A stretch of 64,000 nt of DNA from Euryarchaeota archaeon UBA88 (GTDB lineage Archaea > Thermoplasmatota > Poseidoniia > Poseidoniales > Poseidoniaceae): positions 129,644 through 193,643 of the forward strand of contig DAME01000003.1 of NCBI GenBank assembly GCA_002499545.1. The letters are read 5' to 3'. This document shows, one piece after another, positions 7,383-16,378 of this stretch. Within the stretch, counting starts at the first letter, position 1. Every line of letters begins with the position of its first letter. The position numbers and the translations under genes are program-made. The notes below the pieces were generated by a model. That model searched no databases, had not been told where the DNA came from, and worked only from the letters and a program-made list of their open reading frames with translations.

Positions 7383-10300
7383 TCAAGGCACATCAAGTCT
7401 TCTCTCCTCGGAGGGATGCTCGTGCAACAATTCCAGTTGCTCATCAGAGAACTCCACCCACTGCAGGAGGGTCCAGCCTTCAGGCATCTCGCCTTCAAGC
7501 CATGCTTGGTACTGTTCAGCAGTCCATCCTTGAGGGATTTGAAGTGTCTGGCCGCTGGAAATTTCGGGTTGCTCCATGGGTGATGCGAGGTCCATACTCC
7601 AGTCAATCGATGTATCTGGTACATTACGACGGCGTATCAAAACACCTCCGGTGAGAAGGGAAAGAAGAATGAACAGGACGGTGCCGTACAGCATTGAGTT
7701 GTTTGAAGACGATGGAGTAATGCGTGATGTATCATCAATCTGGCAGTCAATGCATTCCGCTGCCGGTAGAAGTGTGACGTTAATGGACGCTGAATCCGAT
7801 TGCAACCATTGGTCGCTACAGGTCATCTCAACGTTGAGTACGTGAAGACTCTGCGCTCCACTCGTGGGGAATTGAAGCGAAAGCATACCTGCAGTGGAAT
7901 TGATTGATTCGATTGGTAGCGACAATTCAGCTAACAAGGTTCCATTGTAGGATATAATCGATTTGCAGGTAAGGTCGTTCAGACCATCGGCGTCACGTAC
8001 AGAACCATTGATCAGAAGGAATTCTCCGGCAGTAGCATTCGTCGGTTGAGTGAGATTCACGTTAGGTATTGCGTGGAAGAATGCAGTTTCAAGCGTCAGT
8101 GACTTGGATAATCCATCAATGTCCCGGACATTGAATCGAATTTGCCCCTCTCCATCGATAAAAGTCCCATCCAATCGTAATCGGAACCAGTGAATATCCG
8201 ACTCATCCGCATGAGGGGCCAGGTCAATACCACATGACTGAACTGAAGGTAAATCTGTATCGTCTTGTAATAGCGGAGCGCTCACCGACCAACCCAACTG
8301 ATTCATGGAGGCCTGAAGGGTCTGCACGGGGCGGTCGCTGTTGACAAAGACCAACAGATACGCTGTGCTTCCAAACCTCAACGAATCAACGGGGCCGTCT
8401 TGGCCACACATGGCAGAACCGTGAATCTCGGGAGTCGTCAGCAAAAACGGCAGCGCGTAGGTGGTCGAGAGCTGGGCACCGTTTTGTCCCGTGATATCCA
8501 AATCAATAACTAAATTGCCCGCTTCAAGAGGGCTCTCAACCCCCTCAAGTTCGATGACTATCGGTTGACTCGTATCGACTGCGTCAACCGGCAGGGTCAG
8601 AACTTCTGATCCTGGCCATTGAATGCGAACATCTCCACTCACTCCTGACAAAGGGTCGTCGGCATCGGTGATGGCGATACTGATGAACTCCCCCCCACCT
8701 CCTCGAACACTGTCCAACACCGTTCCATTGGAATTCTCAATATGAATCGATGCTTGAGGTGGAAGGTCTGTGACGAGGATACTCCGAGATGAAAGGAGAA
8801 GTCCATCAGAATCCCGAACTTCAAACCCAATCGCATCAAGACGTTCACCCACATCGAGCAGGTAGGTTCCTGTGAAGCAGTGATGACTGATGTCCGACTG
8901 AGTTTGATAGGTTGAATTCGAAACTGACCCTTTCGTTGCGGAAAGAAGCGGTTGTTGCGATACGATGTTAAAATCTGCGTCCAGAGCACAGATGGTCCAA
9001 TTCAACAACTGCCCACGTACAACACCTCCCAGCGGAGAGTACTGCAGTTGACTCACGCCCGACCATGAAGGGGAATCAACGCCAGATATGTGCGGTCCAA
9101 ACCATTGGGCTAAAGCATCGACAACCGTGGCGACATTGGGATTCACCAGCACTCCGACCTGCTGACTCTGGTCGTAGGCTGAAGCTCGAATCACCAGTGT
9201 TCCGAGGCTCAAGTTAGCGGGAAGAGTCAGCGAGGCTTGCCACCTTGAAGCATCGACTTGACCCGTCATTTCTGCATTCCAATTTACGTCACTGAGATTT
9301 GAAGCATCCTCAACGACTGCCCATTCTATTCCAACTGCAGTAACGTTGATGTCATCACTTGCTAAAACCGTGCAGATGAAATTATCACCTCGTGAATAAA
9401 GGCTTGAATCACAGTAAACTTCGTTCACAACCGGTGGTGAATTGACCCATACCCGCATGGTCAAGAGATTATTACTCAGTTCACGTTCAAAGGAATCATC
9501 GGTTGCATTCGTGTATCGTATTCGCAAATCCATCCAGCCAGTTCTTTGTGGAACGATGGTGAGGTTGAACAGTGTGCGGGAGCCGTTCACATCCCCGCTA
9601 GGGAGTGTCAGGTTACCGCTGTACATCTCAATGTTGCCTTGGACGTCCTGTATCAGAATACTTCCATTTGAAGCAGCCATGCCTCTGTTCTCGATAGCAA
9701 TTTGCAGATGCGATGGTTGAAGATAGGAGGCATTGTTCAACTGTCGAATATCAAGGAGCGATATGTCGTGGAAACGGTTAGCGTACGGCGCCATTTTTGG
9801 GTCGCCGATAGTGACACCCATCCAGCCAGATTGAAGGTTCGCTGCAGCATGCGATTCAGCCAGGTTGAACCCGGTAGCATACATGCTCATCAGCGTACTT
9901 GGTGAGCCAACTGCTTGGAGGTATGGCTCGTACACATACCCCTTCACACCCGAAACTCCGTCTTCGAGAAGATCTGCAACCAACGATTGCCCGTACGAAG
10001 TTCCAAATTCAAACGAACGAGCTCCGGTAGAAACCGCTGTTTCGGCTATTGAACCGTTCAACCACTGGTTGTGTGGGCGCAGAGGATACAATCGCAGAGA
10101 ATCGATAAAGACCGAACCATCGGTTGAAGTGGCGACTACATCCAGTGGGATTTGAATCCGAAGATGGGTTGCTGATTCATGTGGACGGAATCGTAGCGTT
10201 GTTGATTCCCACGAAGTTTCAAACATTTGGCTGCTTGAAATGTTGCGGGAAAGAACTACTCCGCTGGCATCGAGTGATTCGACTTCAAGCGTAAAGTCTC

Positions 10301-12665
10301 CATAAACGTCGCCAGTCCGCATACCAAATGCGTCAATCAGCCATGCATGGCCGTCATAGTGGCTTGGTAGAGGGTATATTTGCGTCAAAGATGCAACGGA
10401 TTGGCCGTTGCCTGAATACGCCGAGCAATCACGGTAGATATCTCGATGGAGTGACGTGATTTCATGGTCGAGTAAGGCCTTACTCCACACTTGGACTTTG
10501 TCAATCATGCCTTCGAAATACGTACTTCCTGCACGGTTCACGCCCAGTTTATACAATTCGAAATTATTCAGTGAGCCTGTGGGAATGGTGCTGGTACGAA
10601 CCAAGACGCCATCCAAATATTGCCGGGCTGTGCCGTTTTCAAATACCGTCACAAGGTGCGTCCAACGCTGTGCTTCGATATCACCGAACACGCGAGTTTG
10701 GTTGGTATGCATTCGCCACTGTCCGTCATAAACCGTATGTTGGAACGAACCGTTCGACCCAGCGCTGTTATCCACTGCAAAGGTCGAAGCATAATTTGGC
10801 AGTGTTGTTGAATTGGCCCACACCCACTGACTGAGAGTAAAATCTCCTACCCAGTCATCAACATCGACTTCTACAAAATCATTCACGCCATCAAACCACA
10901 AGCATGAACCGTCAGCGCAGTCTCTCCAATTTGTGGAGTTCATGTTGTTCAACGTAAGATTCGTTGTAGCGTTCACCGAATCGTTGGCGACCAGCCCTGA
11001 GCCCTCTTCAAAGTCCCACTGATGAAGCAGCGAGGAAGCGGAAGGAACGTATGCCCCTGCGAGGGTGAAAGCAGATGCGGGAATGAATGATTTCGATTGA
11101 TTTGGACCTTCCCACGAGAGTTGAAGACCGTGAGGTCCGCCCCCTTGAAAAAACTCAATTTTGAAATCGTGCAATCCAACATCCATCGTTTTGTAATTTG
11201 AAATCTCCCTCATTCCATGAGAGCCGTAGTTTTGAATCAAACTTTGACCATCCATCCACAATTCAGAACCATCATCTGTAGTGAGATAAAATGTCCAGTT
11301 ACCCGTTTCAGGTATGGTGAGAAGGCCACTGAAGCGAGCACCCCAGTCGTTCTTGAAGCGATTATCTAGACCTGGATAGGCTTGCGATGAGGAACCGTAT
11401 TGCAGGTTGCTTTCAACGCGGACGTGGTCGGGGACTCGGTCGATGAGAAGCGGCATCGAACCAGTGTTGAAACTCACGCCGTTGTTGTCGAAGTATTCAG
11501 CGAGTATTCCGGGCACCATGTAGCCTGATTCATCACTACAAACAGCAGATATAGACGCCTCAATCGCCCCATTGCCATCTTTCTTTGTATCGGTCTGATA
11601 GCTCCAATTGAACGTATCACCCGATGAAAGAGTTGGCACTGTCGCATTCCAGAATTCCACACCACTTGACCACGACGTGTTCGCAGTATCAAATCCGCCA
11701 TTGGGGAGTTCATTTTCCGACCACGATGCATCGTTGGAACCCCATGAAGCGTACCCCATCACATTGGAGAGGTTGGTCAAAAAGGTCGATGTCTCGTCAA
11801 AATGAGTCGGAAAGCCCATGCTACTGTTCAGAGTTCGGTTTGCCAGAGCGAGGTCATCGTTCCAAAATTGGTATCCCTGGCTGTTTCGATCAGGTGCTAC
11901 ATCAAGTGCAAATATACCTCTTTGACCGAGACTGTTGTTGGCTTTCTCAATCAATCCAAGTGCCGTTTCAAGCGTGTATCCAGTGAGTCGTGTGACCAAA
12001 AAGAATCCGTGTGTTTCTCGAGAAAAAGATTCCATTTGCCCACCTGCCAGAGGGCCATATCCGTGATTGAACCAATTATCAGAACCAATACTGGAGTTGT
12101 ACATACCTCCGACCAGAGAAATTTCCTGATCAAAACTCGCCTTGTCATTGCCTCCGCTCACTCGAAGAGGAATACCTTTGGTCGTCACGAGGTAATTGAG
12201 TTCTGCTGTAGTATTGGATAGCATGTCAAAAAAAGGTTCTGAGAAATAGGTATTGAATTGTTCTCGATTAATGGTTTCCTTGGTCGGTGCATCACTGTTA
12301 TTGAAGATAAAAATCCGGTCGCTGGAAATGTTTCGAGCCTGTACAAATGTCCAACCGATGGTCCTGCTCTCCTCTGAGTTGTTGTTGATAAGAACGCCAA
12401 CATCTGAATAATCGTACAGACTTATTGCATCAAATCCGCTTGGAACCGCTACGCTTTGCCAGGGAGATTGATTCCAAACAGTGGTTGAGTTTTCACTTGA
12501 AAATCCGACAAAGGCGTCCGATAACGGCCGGAAGGAAGCATCTGTAGAGGGTTTCGAGGCAGGAGAAAAAGGTTCGACAAAAGGCACAACTGCACTGCAC
12601 ATAACCAGGAGAAAGGCCAACAGAAGACTTGACCCTCTCTTGTCCATGTGAACTGGTATCGGCAT
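7383..12665 (-). CDS. Giant membrane-anchored surface protein: TIGR03790-like domain interrupted by PA14 and LamG domains
   Basis: The protein has 1760 residues (1754 if started at the Met at 12647, which gives a tighter signal peptide, MDKRGSSLLLAFLLVM). Order: signal peptide; residues about 60-330 resembling TIGR03790-family proteins; a PA14-like carbohydrate-binding module (about 385-545, with GILAEYFDN, LTTDDGSELWMDG and FFQGGGPHGLQLSW); a LamG/concanavalin-like jelly roll (about 545-745, LHQWDFEEGSG to DKVQVWSKAL); then what looks like the missing end of TIGR03790 (about 900-960, GYVYEPYLQAV and GDPKMAPYANR). Ig-like/CARDB-like repeats follow, then a TM helix (about 1659-1680) and a short cytoplasmic tail with two P-x-GWT-type motifs. 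Many N-x-S/T sequons suggest N-glycosylation. It probably binds or processes polysaccharide at the cell surface; activity is unknown. Confidence 0.75.
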   Translation of the reverse strand: MPIPVHMDKRGSSLLLAFLLVMCSAVVPFVEPFSPASKPSTDASFRPLSDAFVGFSSENSTTVWNQSPWQSVAVPSGFDAISLYDYSDVGVLINNNSEESRTIGWTFVQARNISSDRIFIFNNSDAPTKETINREQFNTYFSEPFFDMLSNTTAELNYLVTTKGIPLRVSGGNDKASFDQEISLVGGMYNSSIGSDNWFNHGYGPLAGGQMESFSRETHGFFLVTRLTGYTLETALGLIEKANNSLGQRGIFALDVAPDRNSQGYQFWNDDLALANRTLNSSMGFPTHFDETSTFLTNLSNVMGYASWGSNDASWSENELPNGGFDTANTSWSSGVEFWNATVPTLSSGDTFNWSYQTDTKKDGNGAIEASISAVCSDESGYMVPGILAEYFDNNGVSFNTGSMPLLIDRVPDHVRVESNLQYGSSSQAYPGLDNRFKNDWGARFSGLLTIPETGNWTFYLTTDDGSELWMDGQSLIQNYGSHGMREISNYKTMDVGLHDFKIEFFQGGGPHGLQLSWEGPNQSKSFIPASAFTLAGAYVPSASSLLHQWDFEEGSGLVANDSVNATTNLTLNNMNSTNWRDCADGSCLWFDGVNDFVEVDVDDWVGDFTLSQWVWANSTTLPNYASTFAVDNSAGSNGSFQHTVYDGQWRMHTNQTRVFGDIEAQRWTHLVTVFENGTARQYLDGVLVRTSTIPTGSLNNFELYKLGVNRAGSTYFEGMIDKVQVWSKALLDHEITSLHRDIYRDCSAYSGNGQSVASLTQIYPLPSHYDGHAWLIDAFGMRTGDVYGDFTLEVESLDASGVVLSRNISSSQMFETSWESTTLRFRPHESATHLRIQIPLDVVATSTDGSVFIDSLRLYPLRPHNQWLNGSIAETAVSTGARSFEFGTSYGQSLVADLLEDGVSGVKGYVYEPYLQAVGSPSTLMSMYATGFNLAESHAAANLQSGWMGVTIGDPKMAPYANRFHDISLLDIRQLNNASYLQPSHLQIAIENRGMAASNGSILIQDVQGNIEMYSGNLTLPSGDVNGSRTLFNLTIVPQRTGWMDLRIRYTNATDDSFERELSNNLLTMRVWVNSPPVVNEVYCDSSLYSRGDNFICTVLASDDINVTAVGIEWAVVEDASNLSDVNWNAEMTGQVDASRWQASLTLPANLSLGTLVIRASAYDQSQQVGVLVNPNVATVVDALAQWFGPHISGVDSPSWSGVSQLQYSPLGGVVRGQLLNWTICALDADFNIVSQQPLLSATKGSVSNSTYQTQSDISHHCFTGTYLLDVGERLDAIGFEVRDSDGLLLSSRSILVTDLPPQASIHIENSNGTVLDSVRGGGGEFISIAITDADDPLSGVSGDVRIQWPGSEVLTLPVDAVDTSQPIVIELEGVESPLEAGNLVIDLDITGQNGAQLSTTYALPFLLTTPEIHGSAMCGQDGPVDSLRFGSTAYLLVFVNSDRPVQTLQASMNQLGWSVSAPLLQDDTDLPSVQSCGIDLAPHADESDIHWFRLRLDGTFIDGEGQIRFNVRDIDGLSKSLTLETAFFHAIPNVNLTQPTNATAGEFLLINGSVRDADGLNDLTCKSIISYNGTLLAELSLPIESINSTAGMLSLQFPTSGAQSLHVLNVEMTCSDQWLQSDSASINVTLLPAAECIDCQIDDTSRITPSSSNNSMLYGTVLFILLSLLTGGVLIRRRNVPDTSIDWSMDLASPMEQPEISSGQTLQIPQGWTAEQYQAWLEGEMPEGWTLLQWVEFSDEQLELLHEHPSEERRLDVP

Positions 12666-12806
12666 TAGCGTTTAGCGATACCGCCGGAGATGGGTTGCAA
12701 AAGGTACTACGGAAACGGGAATCCGCGCGAAAAAAAACCCGTTTTGAGGGGTTTTCATGGTTCTAATGCGAACTTGATAAGTAAGGCAGCCTTCCTTGGA
12801 GAGGTA

Positions 12807-13433
12807 ATGGCCGAACTGTATATGGCGCGAACCTGTAGGTGGGGGGTTCTGCGTGTGATGGGTGGAGACATCTGGAATCACTCCGGTGATGTGCTGGTCA
12901 CTCCGGCAAATAACCGCTTATCTGGTAGAGAAGGTTTGGATGCCCAAATTCATGCTAAGGCGGGACAAAAATTAACCGATGTAACCCGCAACATTTGCCT
13001 AGAGATGCGTAAAATCAACGCACCACCTTGTGCAGTCACGCATAATGTATTGACTGAGCCGTTCAACTTATCTGACAACTTTAATCACATTATTCATGCA
13101 GTGGGACCGGACTGCCGAAGACCCAATCAAGATGAAACTCGTCGAGAATTGTTGCCCGAAACCTATGCTCGACTTTTTGAGACACTTGCAGAGCTGAAGG
13201 ACGTAAAGTCAGTGGTGGCTCCGCCTCTTTCCATGGGCATATTTGCTTACCCTCACCGTGAAGGTGCGCGTCTGAGCCTTGAAATCTTGCTGGGAATTCT
13301 CGACGGAAATGAAGACCCTGGTATCAATGAATATACCATGGTTGTCAAGGAACGACCATTCATCACGAACATGCGAACGGTTTACAGAGAGACTGAAGAC
13401 CAACTGCCCGGTATCGACACGACATCTGCTTGA
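12807..13433 (+). CDS. Macro-domain protein (ADP-ribose or nucleotide-derivative binding)
   Basis: The protein has 208 residues from the ATG at 12807, which has GGAG five bases upstream. The frame stays open to 12690, but no site supports a longer start. The core GDIWNHSGDVLVTPANN and GREGLDAQIHAKAG matches the macro-domain ligand-binding pattern (GDIT, NAAN, GGGVDGAIH), keeping the Asp used by MacroD-type ADP-ribose deacylases. HIIHAVGP and APPLSMGIFAYP are the later macro strands and phosphate-binding loop. Macro domains bind ADP-ribose, O-acetyl-ADP-ribose or related nucleotides. Eleven bases separate it from the diadenylate cyclase gene, so both are likely co-transcribed, hinting at a nucleotide-signalling or nucleotide-metabolism link. 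Confidence 0.85.
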   Translation: MAELYMARTCRWGVLRVMGGDIWNHSGDVLVTPANNRLSGREGLDAQIHAKAGQKLTDVTRNICLEMRKINAPPCAVTHNVLTEPFNLSDNFNHIIHAVGPDCRRPNQDETRRELLPETYARLFETLAELKDVKSVVAPPLSMGIFAYPHREGARLSLEILLGILDGNEDPGINEYTMVVKERPFITNMRTVYRETEDQLPGIDTTSA

Positions 13434-13444
13434 GGTTGTTGCAT

Positions 13445-14293
13445 ATGGTTGACCTCGCAAAGATGGTCATCAGCACACTTGAAGACGAACGCAGGCCTTT
13501 CCACTCAGTGTTGATGCTGGCAAACAATGTTCGGAAGGTAAAGCAGGTTGCAGACGTGTTGCCTGATGGCATACATTTCTCTGTACTATCAAGCCAAAAT
13601 CGCGTGGTTGAATCGCTGCGAGAAGTTGAGATTGAGTGTGGTTTGTTAGAAGAGAGCCTGTCTTCACAAGGCCTTGGCGTGCTCAATCACGTGCATGATT
13701 TGGTGCTGCAAGCGATTGGAGAAGGAAACTTATCGAGTGGAGAGCGGTTGTTGGTGGTTCTAGCAGAACCAATCGATGGCGTGATTGTCATTGATACGAC
13801 GACGCTCAATTCCAACCGTTTCGCATCCCTTGCGCATGATTTTAGCATTGAATTGGAAGTATTGAGCAAATTAATGCAGCTTTCACGCCAGATCGGTTCG
13901 CGCGGAAGAGAAGGTCACGCTGTCGGTGCATTGTTCGCCATCGGACCTCTGCCCGTTCTGAGAAAGCACAGTACTGCATTGGTGCTTAACCCGTTCAAAG
14001 GACACCCTGCAGAAAAACGAACCGTTGCTGAAGATTCAAACCATGAAACATTGGCAGAATTTGCATGGCTCGATGGAGCGATATTGTTCAATAAAGAGGG
14101 TATCGCAAGCGATGCAGGGAGATACATTCAGGTTCCAGCAGGCATTTCTGCCAAACCTGGAGAAGGGGGACGTCACTTGGCTGCGAGAGCGATATCTCAA
14201 CTTGCTGAGAGTATTGCGATTTGCGTTTCGTCCTCGGGAACAATCACGCTGTATGCAAATGGACGAGACCGTTACAAAGTGAAATTGAACTGA
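13445..14293 (+). CDS. dacZ: Diadenylate cyclase (c-di-AMP synthase), archaeal DacZ-like
   Basis: The protein has 282 residues. An N-terminal alpha/beta region of about 160 residues precedes a C-terminal DAC (DisA_N) domain. The catalytic DGA motif is at residues 210-212 (DGAILFNKEG). The second motif, normally RHR, appears as RHL at 243-245 (GGRHLAAR), followed by CVSSSGTITLYANG, the usual final strand of the domain. DAC enzymes condense two ATP into cyclic di-AMP, which controls osmotic and K+ homeostasis in euryarchaea. The ATG at 13445 is used; TGAGGTT lies upstream at 13431. It ends base-to-base against the convergent gene at 14294. Family membership is firm; catalytic competence with the altered third position of RHR is not proven. 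Confidence 0.82.
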   Translation: MVDLAKMVISTLEDERRPFHSVLMLANNVRKVKQVADVLPDGIHFSVLSSQNRVVESLREVEIECGLLEESLSSQGLGVLNHVHDLVLQAIGEGNLSSGERLLVVLAEPIDGVIVIDTTTLNSNRFASLAHDFSIELEVLSKLMQLSRQIGSRGREGHAVGALFAIGPLPVLRKHSTALVLNPFKGHPAEKRTVAEDSNHETLAEFAWLDGAILFNKEGIASDAGRYIQVPAGISAKPGEGGRHLAARAISQLAESIAICVSSSGTITLYANGRDRYKVKLN

Positions 14294-14836
14294 TTACTCA
14301 GATTCATCGGAGCGAATTCTCGAATCGAGCCTTCGCTCCACATCCGACATGATTTGTTCGGTCGCAATCAAGTCCATACGAACCGACTTCAAATTTGAAT
14401 GGTTTAAATTACGCTCAATGCTCAATTTGGTACGGTTGATTGAAGCGATGCGTTGCGCCTTACTTTTTGGACGAAGAACGTCCCCCCGCTGGCTCATAAG
14501 CCATTCTTCCAAGAGCGCCTGTCCCCATTCTGGTGCACGAAGGTGTGCTGCGAGAAAGATTTCTAAATTACGATGACGAAAACGGACTCTTCCATCATTG
14601 GTTCGAAACGCTTGAATCGACCCGGGGTTCCATCGGTCAAGCGGGATTTGAAGGTGTTCATTGCACCGAACTTCACCGTCCGCATCAATGATGAAATCCG
14701 CAATGAGGACACTTCGATTCAAACGCATGAACACTTGAACGACCGAATCGTCAGAAAACCATTCTGAAATTGATTCTGGAACTTGTCCCCACTCCTTCTC
14801 GCACCACAATTCAAGCGCACTCAAGTGTGACTCCAT
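14294..14836 (-). CDS. Hypothetical protein, 180 residues
   Basis: Not recognised. It is soluble and acidic at the N-terminus (Trp-rich: LWCEKEWGQVPESISEWF). The middle looks beta-rich (VLIADFIIDADGEVRC, VRFRHRNLEIFLAAHL) and the C-terminal third is basic and probably helical or coiled (SKAQRIASINRTKLSIERNL, then a charged DVERRLDSRIRSDESE end). The stop codon abuts the dacZ stop. Its start is 3 bases from the earliest possible start of the divergent site-2 protease, which argues that the protease begins later, at 14921. Composition resembles the neighbours, so recent transfer is not indicated. Confidence 0.65.
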   Translation of the reverse strand: MESHLSALELWCEKEWGQVPESISEWFSDDSVVQVFMRLNRSVLIADFIIDADGEVRCNEHLQIPLDRWNPGSIQAFRTNDGRVRFRHRNLEIFLAAHLRAPEWGQALLEEWLMSQRGDVLRPKSKAQRIASINRTKLSIERNLNHSNLKSVRMDLIATEQIMSDVERRLDSRIRSDESE

Positions 14837-14920
14837 AGCATGGGCTCATGTCGAAGCATCATCAACTTTGTTCATCAAACCCTTGTCAAGATTCAAGGAG
14901 AAGAAGCAAGTGCAGGTACC

Positions 14921-16378
14921 ATGGATGGCGCATGGGGGTCGGTGCAAGCAGACTGGCGAGTCGTGCTGCTGCTGATTCTGGCGTGGTATGTTCTGCTGCG
15001 TTCATGGGAGCGAAAAGGGACACTGGACCGATGGAATGCCACCCGCGTGTTCGGCGTCATTTTGATGGTTCGCAGCCAATACGGGCTTGGGGCCTTGGAA
15101 AAAGCATCCAAGCCTCGGAAGTTCTGGCGTATCTACGGTGAAATCTCGCTTTGGGTGTGCCTCTTTTCGATGTTCCTTGTCGCCGCAACGATGCTATTGG
15201 CGTTTGTAACCGCACTACTTACACCGCCAACTGCCAACCCTCCTTCCGCAAGCGAAATGGTGGCTATACCCGGCCTCAACCCGATGATTCCGTTAGGATG
15301 GGGGGCGATGGCATTCATCATTGCACTGGTCATTCACGAATTTGGCCATGGCCTACTTGCCAGAGCCCATGGTATGCGGATTCGCTCGTTTGGTTTGCTG
15401 CAATTAGGGCCTCTGCCTCTTGGTGCCTTTGCAGAACCCCAGTACCAAGAACTGCACAAAGCGCCGCGCAAAGAACGAATGCGAATGTTTGCTGCAGGGC
15501 CTGCAACCAATCTTTTTGCAGCATTTGTGTGCCTCATGCTTCTTGGTGGACTTGCTGGAAACCTCACCTCAACAACCGAACATCCCCACGTCAGTGGCAT
15601 CATCAAAGACGCAGGTGCGGACCAAGCAGGAATGCAACCGTGGGACACGATTGTCAGCATCAATGGTGACGAAGTTGTTGGGTTGCGAGGATTCCAAGAC
15701 ATGATGAAAACATTCAGTGCCAACCAGAGCATCACTGTCAACGTGCTTCATGAAGACGGTACACAAGAAGACCTCACGCTTGTTCTGAGTGACAAACACC
15801 AGTACTACCTCGATCTGGGGTGGACTGAAGAAAATTTGGAATTGTTTGGAATCTCTCCCGGTGACGCCTTTGTTGGGGTCGAAGGACTCGGAGATGGAAC
15901 GTCCGGCATCGACCGAATCGCAGGGCCTTTTTCCCCAAGATTTGAGGGCGGGATTTTAACAAAAACGATCTACACACCGTTCCACGTCCTGAATCTCATG
16001 ATTATTCCATTTGAACTTCAAGGAGTTTCGATGTACCCGGTTGAAGAATCAATGCTTGCTCCCGCCGACGGTTTTATTGGAAATACGCTTGGGATTAGTG
16101 GAATTTTATTCTTCGTAAATTTCCTGTTTTGGCTCATGTGGGTGAACATACTTCTTGGGTTCACCAACCTCATTCCGATGGTTCCTTTCGATGGAGGACA
16201 TCTGTTCAAAGATTGGGTGAAAGGCAGTCTGGACAGAGTCAAACGGATTGGTCGGAAAACAAAAATGTGGAATATTCATCCAATGTGGGTCGATCATATT
16301 TCCAACAAAGCATCGAGTTTCTCATCGTTGATGCTGTTCGTTATGCTGATGTTTGTGCTGTTTATTCCTTACATCTAA
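14921..16378 (+). CDS. Site-2 protease family (M50) membrane zinc metalloprotease with PDZ domain
   Basis: The protein has 485 residues from the ATG at 14921; the frame is open from 14840 but the extra 27 residues look non-conserved. The zinc-binding HEFGHGLLARAHG (HExxH) lies in the second or third membrane helix. The third-ligand motif NLIPMVPFDGGHLF (N-x2-PxxxxDGG) is near the C-terminus. Between them is an extracytoplasmic/periplasm-facing PDZ-like region (VSGIIKDAGADQAGMQPWDTI). About six membrane helices are visible. Such proteases cut membrane-embedded substrates, often anti-sigma factors or signal peptides; the archaeal target here is unknown. Convergent with the Hjc-like gene, stop codons adjacent. 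Confidence 0.88.
   Translation: MDGAWGSVQADWRVVLLLILAWYVLLRSWERKGTLDRWNATRVFGVILMVRSQYGLGALEKASKPRKFWRIYGEISLWVCLFSMFLVAATMLLAFVTALLTPPTANPPSASEMVAIPGLNPMIPLGWGAMAFIIALVIHEFGHGLLARAHGMRIRSFGLLQLGPLPLGAFAEPQYQELHKAPRKERMRMFAAGPATNLFAAFVCLMLLGGLAGNLTSTTEHPHVSGIIKDAGADQAGMQPWDTIVSINGDEVVGLRGFQDMMKTFSANQSITVNVLHEDGTQEDLTLVLSDKHQYYLDLGWTEENLELFGISPGDAFVGVEGLGDGTSGIDRIAGPFSPRFEGGILTKTIYTPFHVLNLMIIPFELQGVSMYPVEESMLAPADGFIGNTLGISGILFFVNFLFWLMWVNILLGFTNLIPMVPFDGGHLFKDWVKGSLDRVKRIGRKTKMWNIHPMWVDHISNKASSFSSLMLFVMLMFVLFIPYI

Noticed and set aside
12731..12756. AAAACCC ... GGGTTTT hairpin resembling a terminator
   Set aside because: It lies between divergent genes, where no transcript should end, and archaeal termination does not need such hairpins. 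More likely chance in A/T runs.
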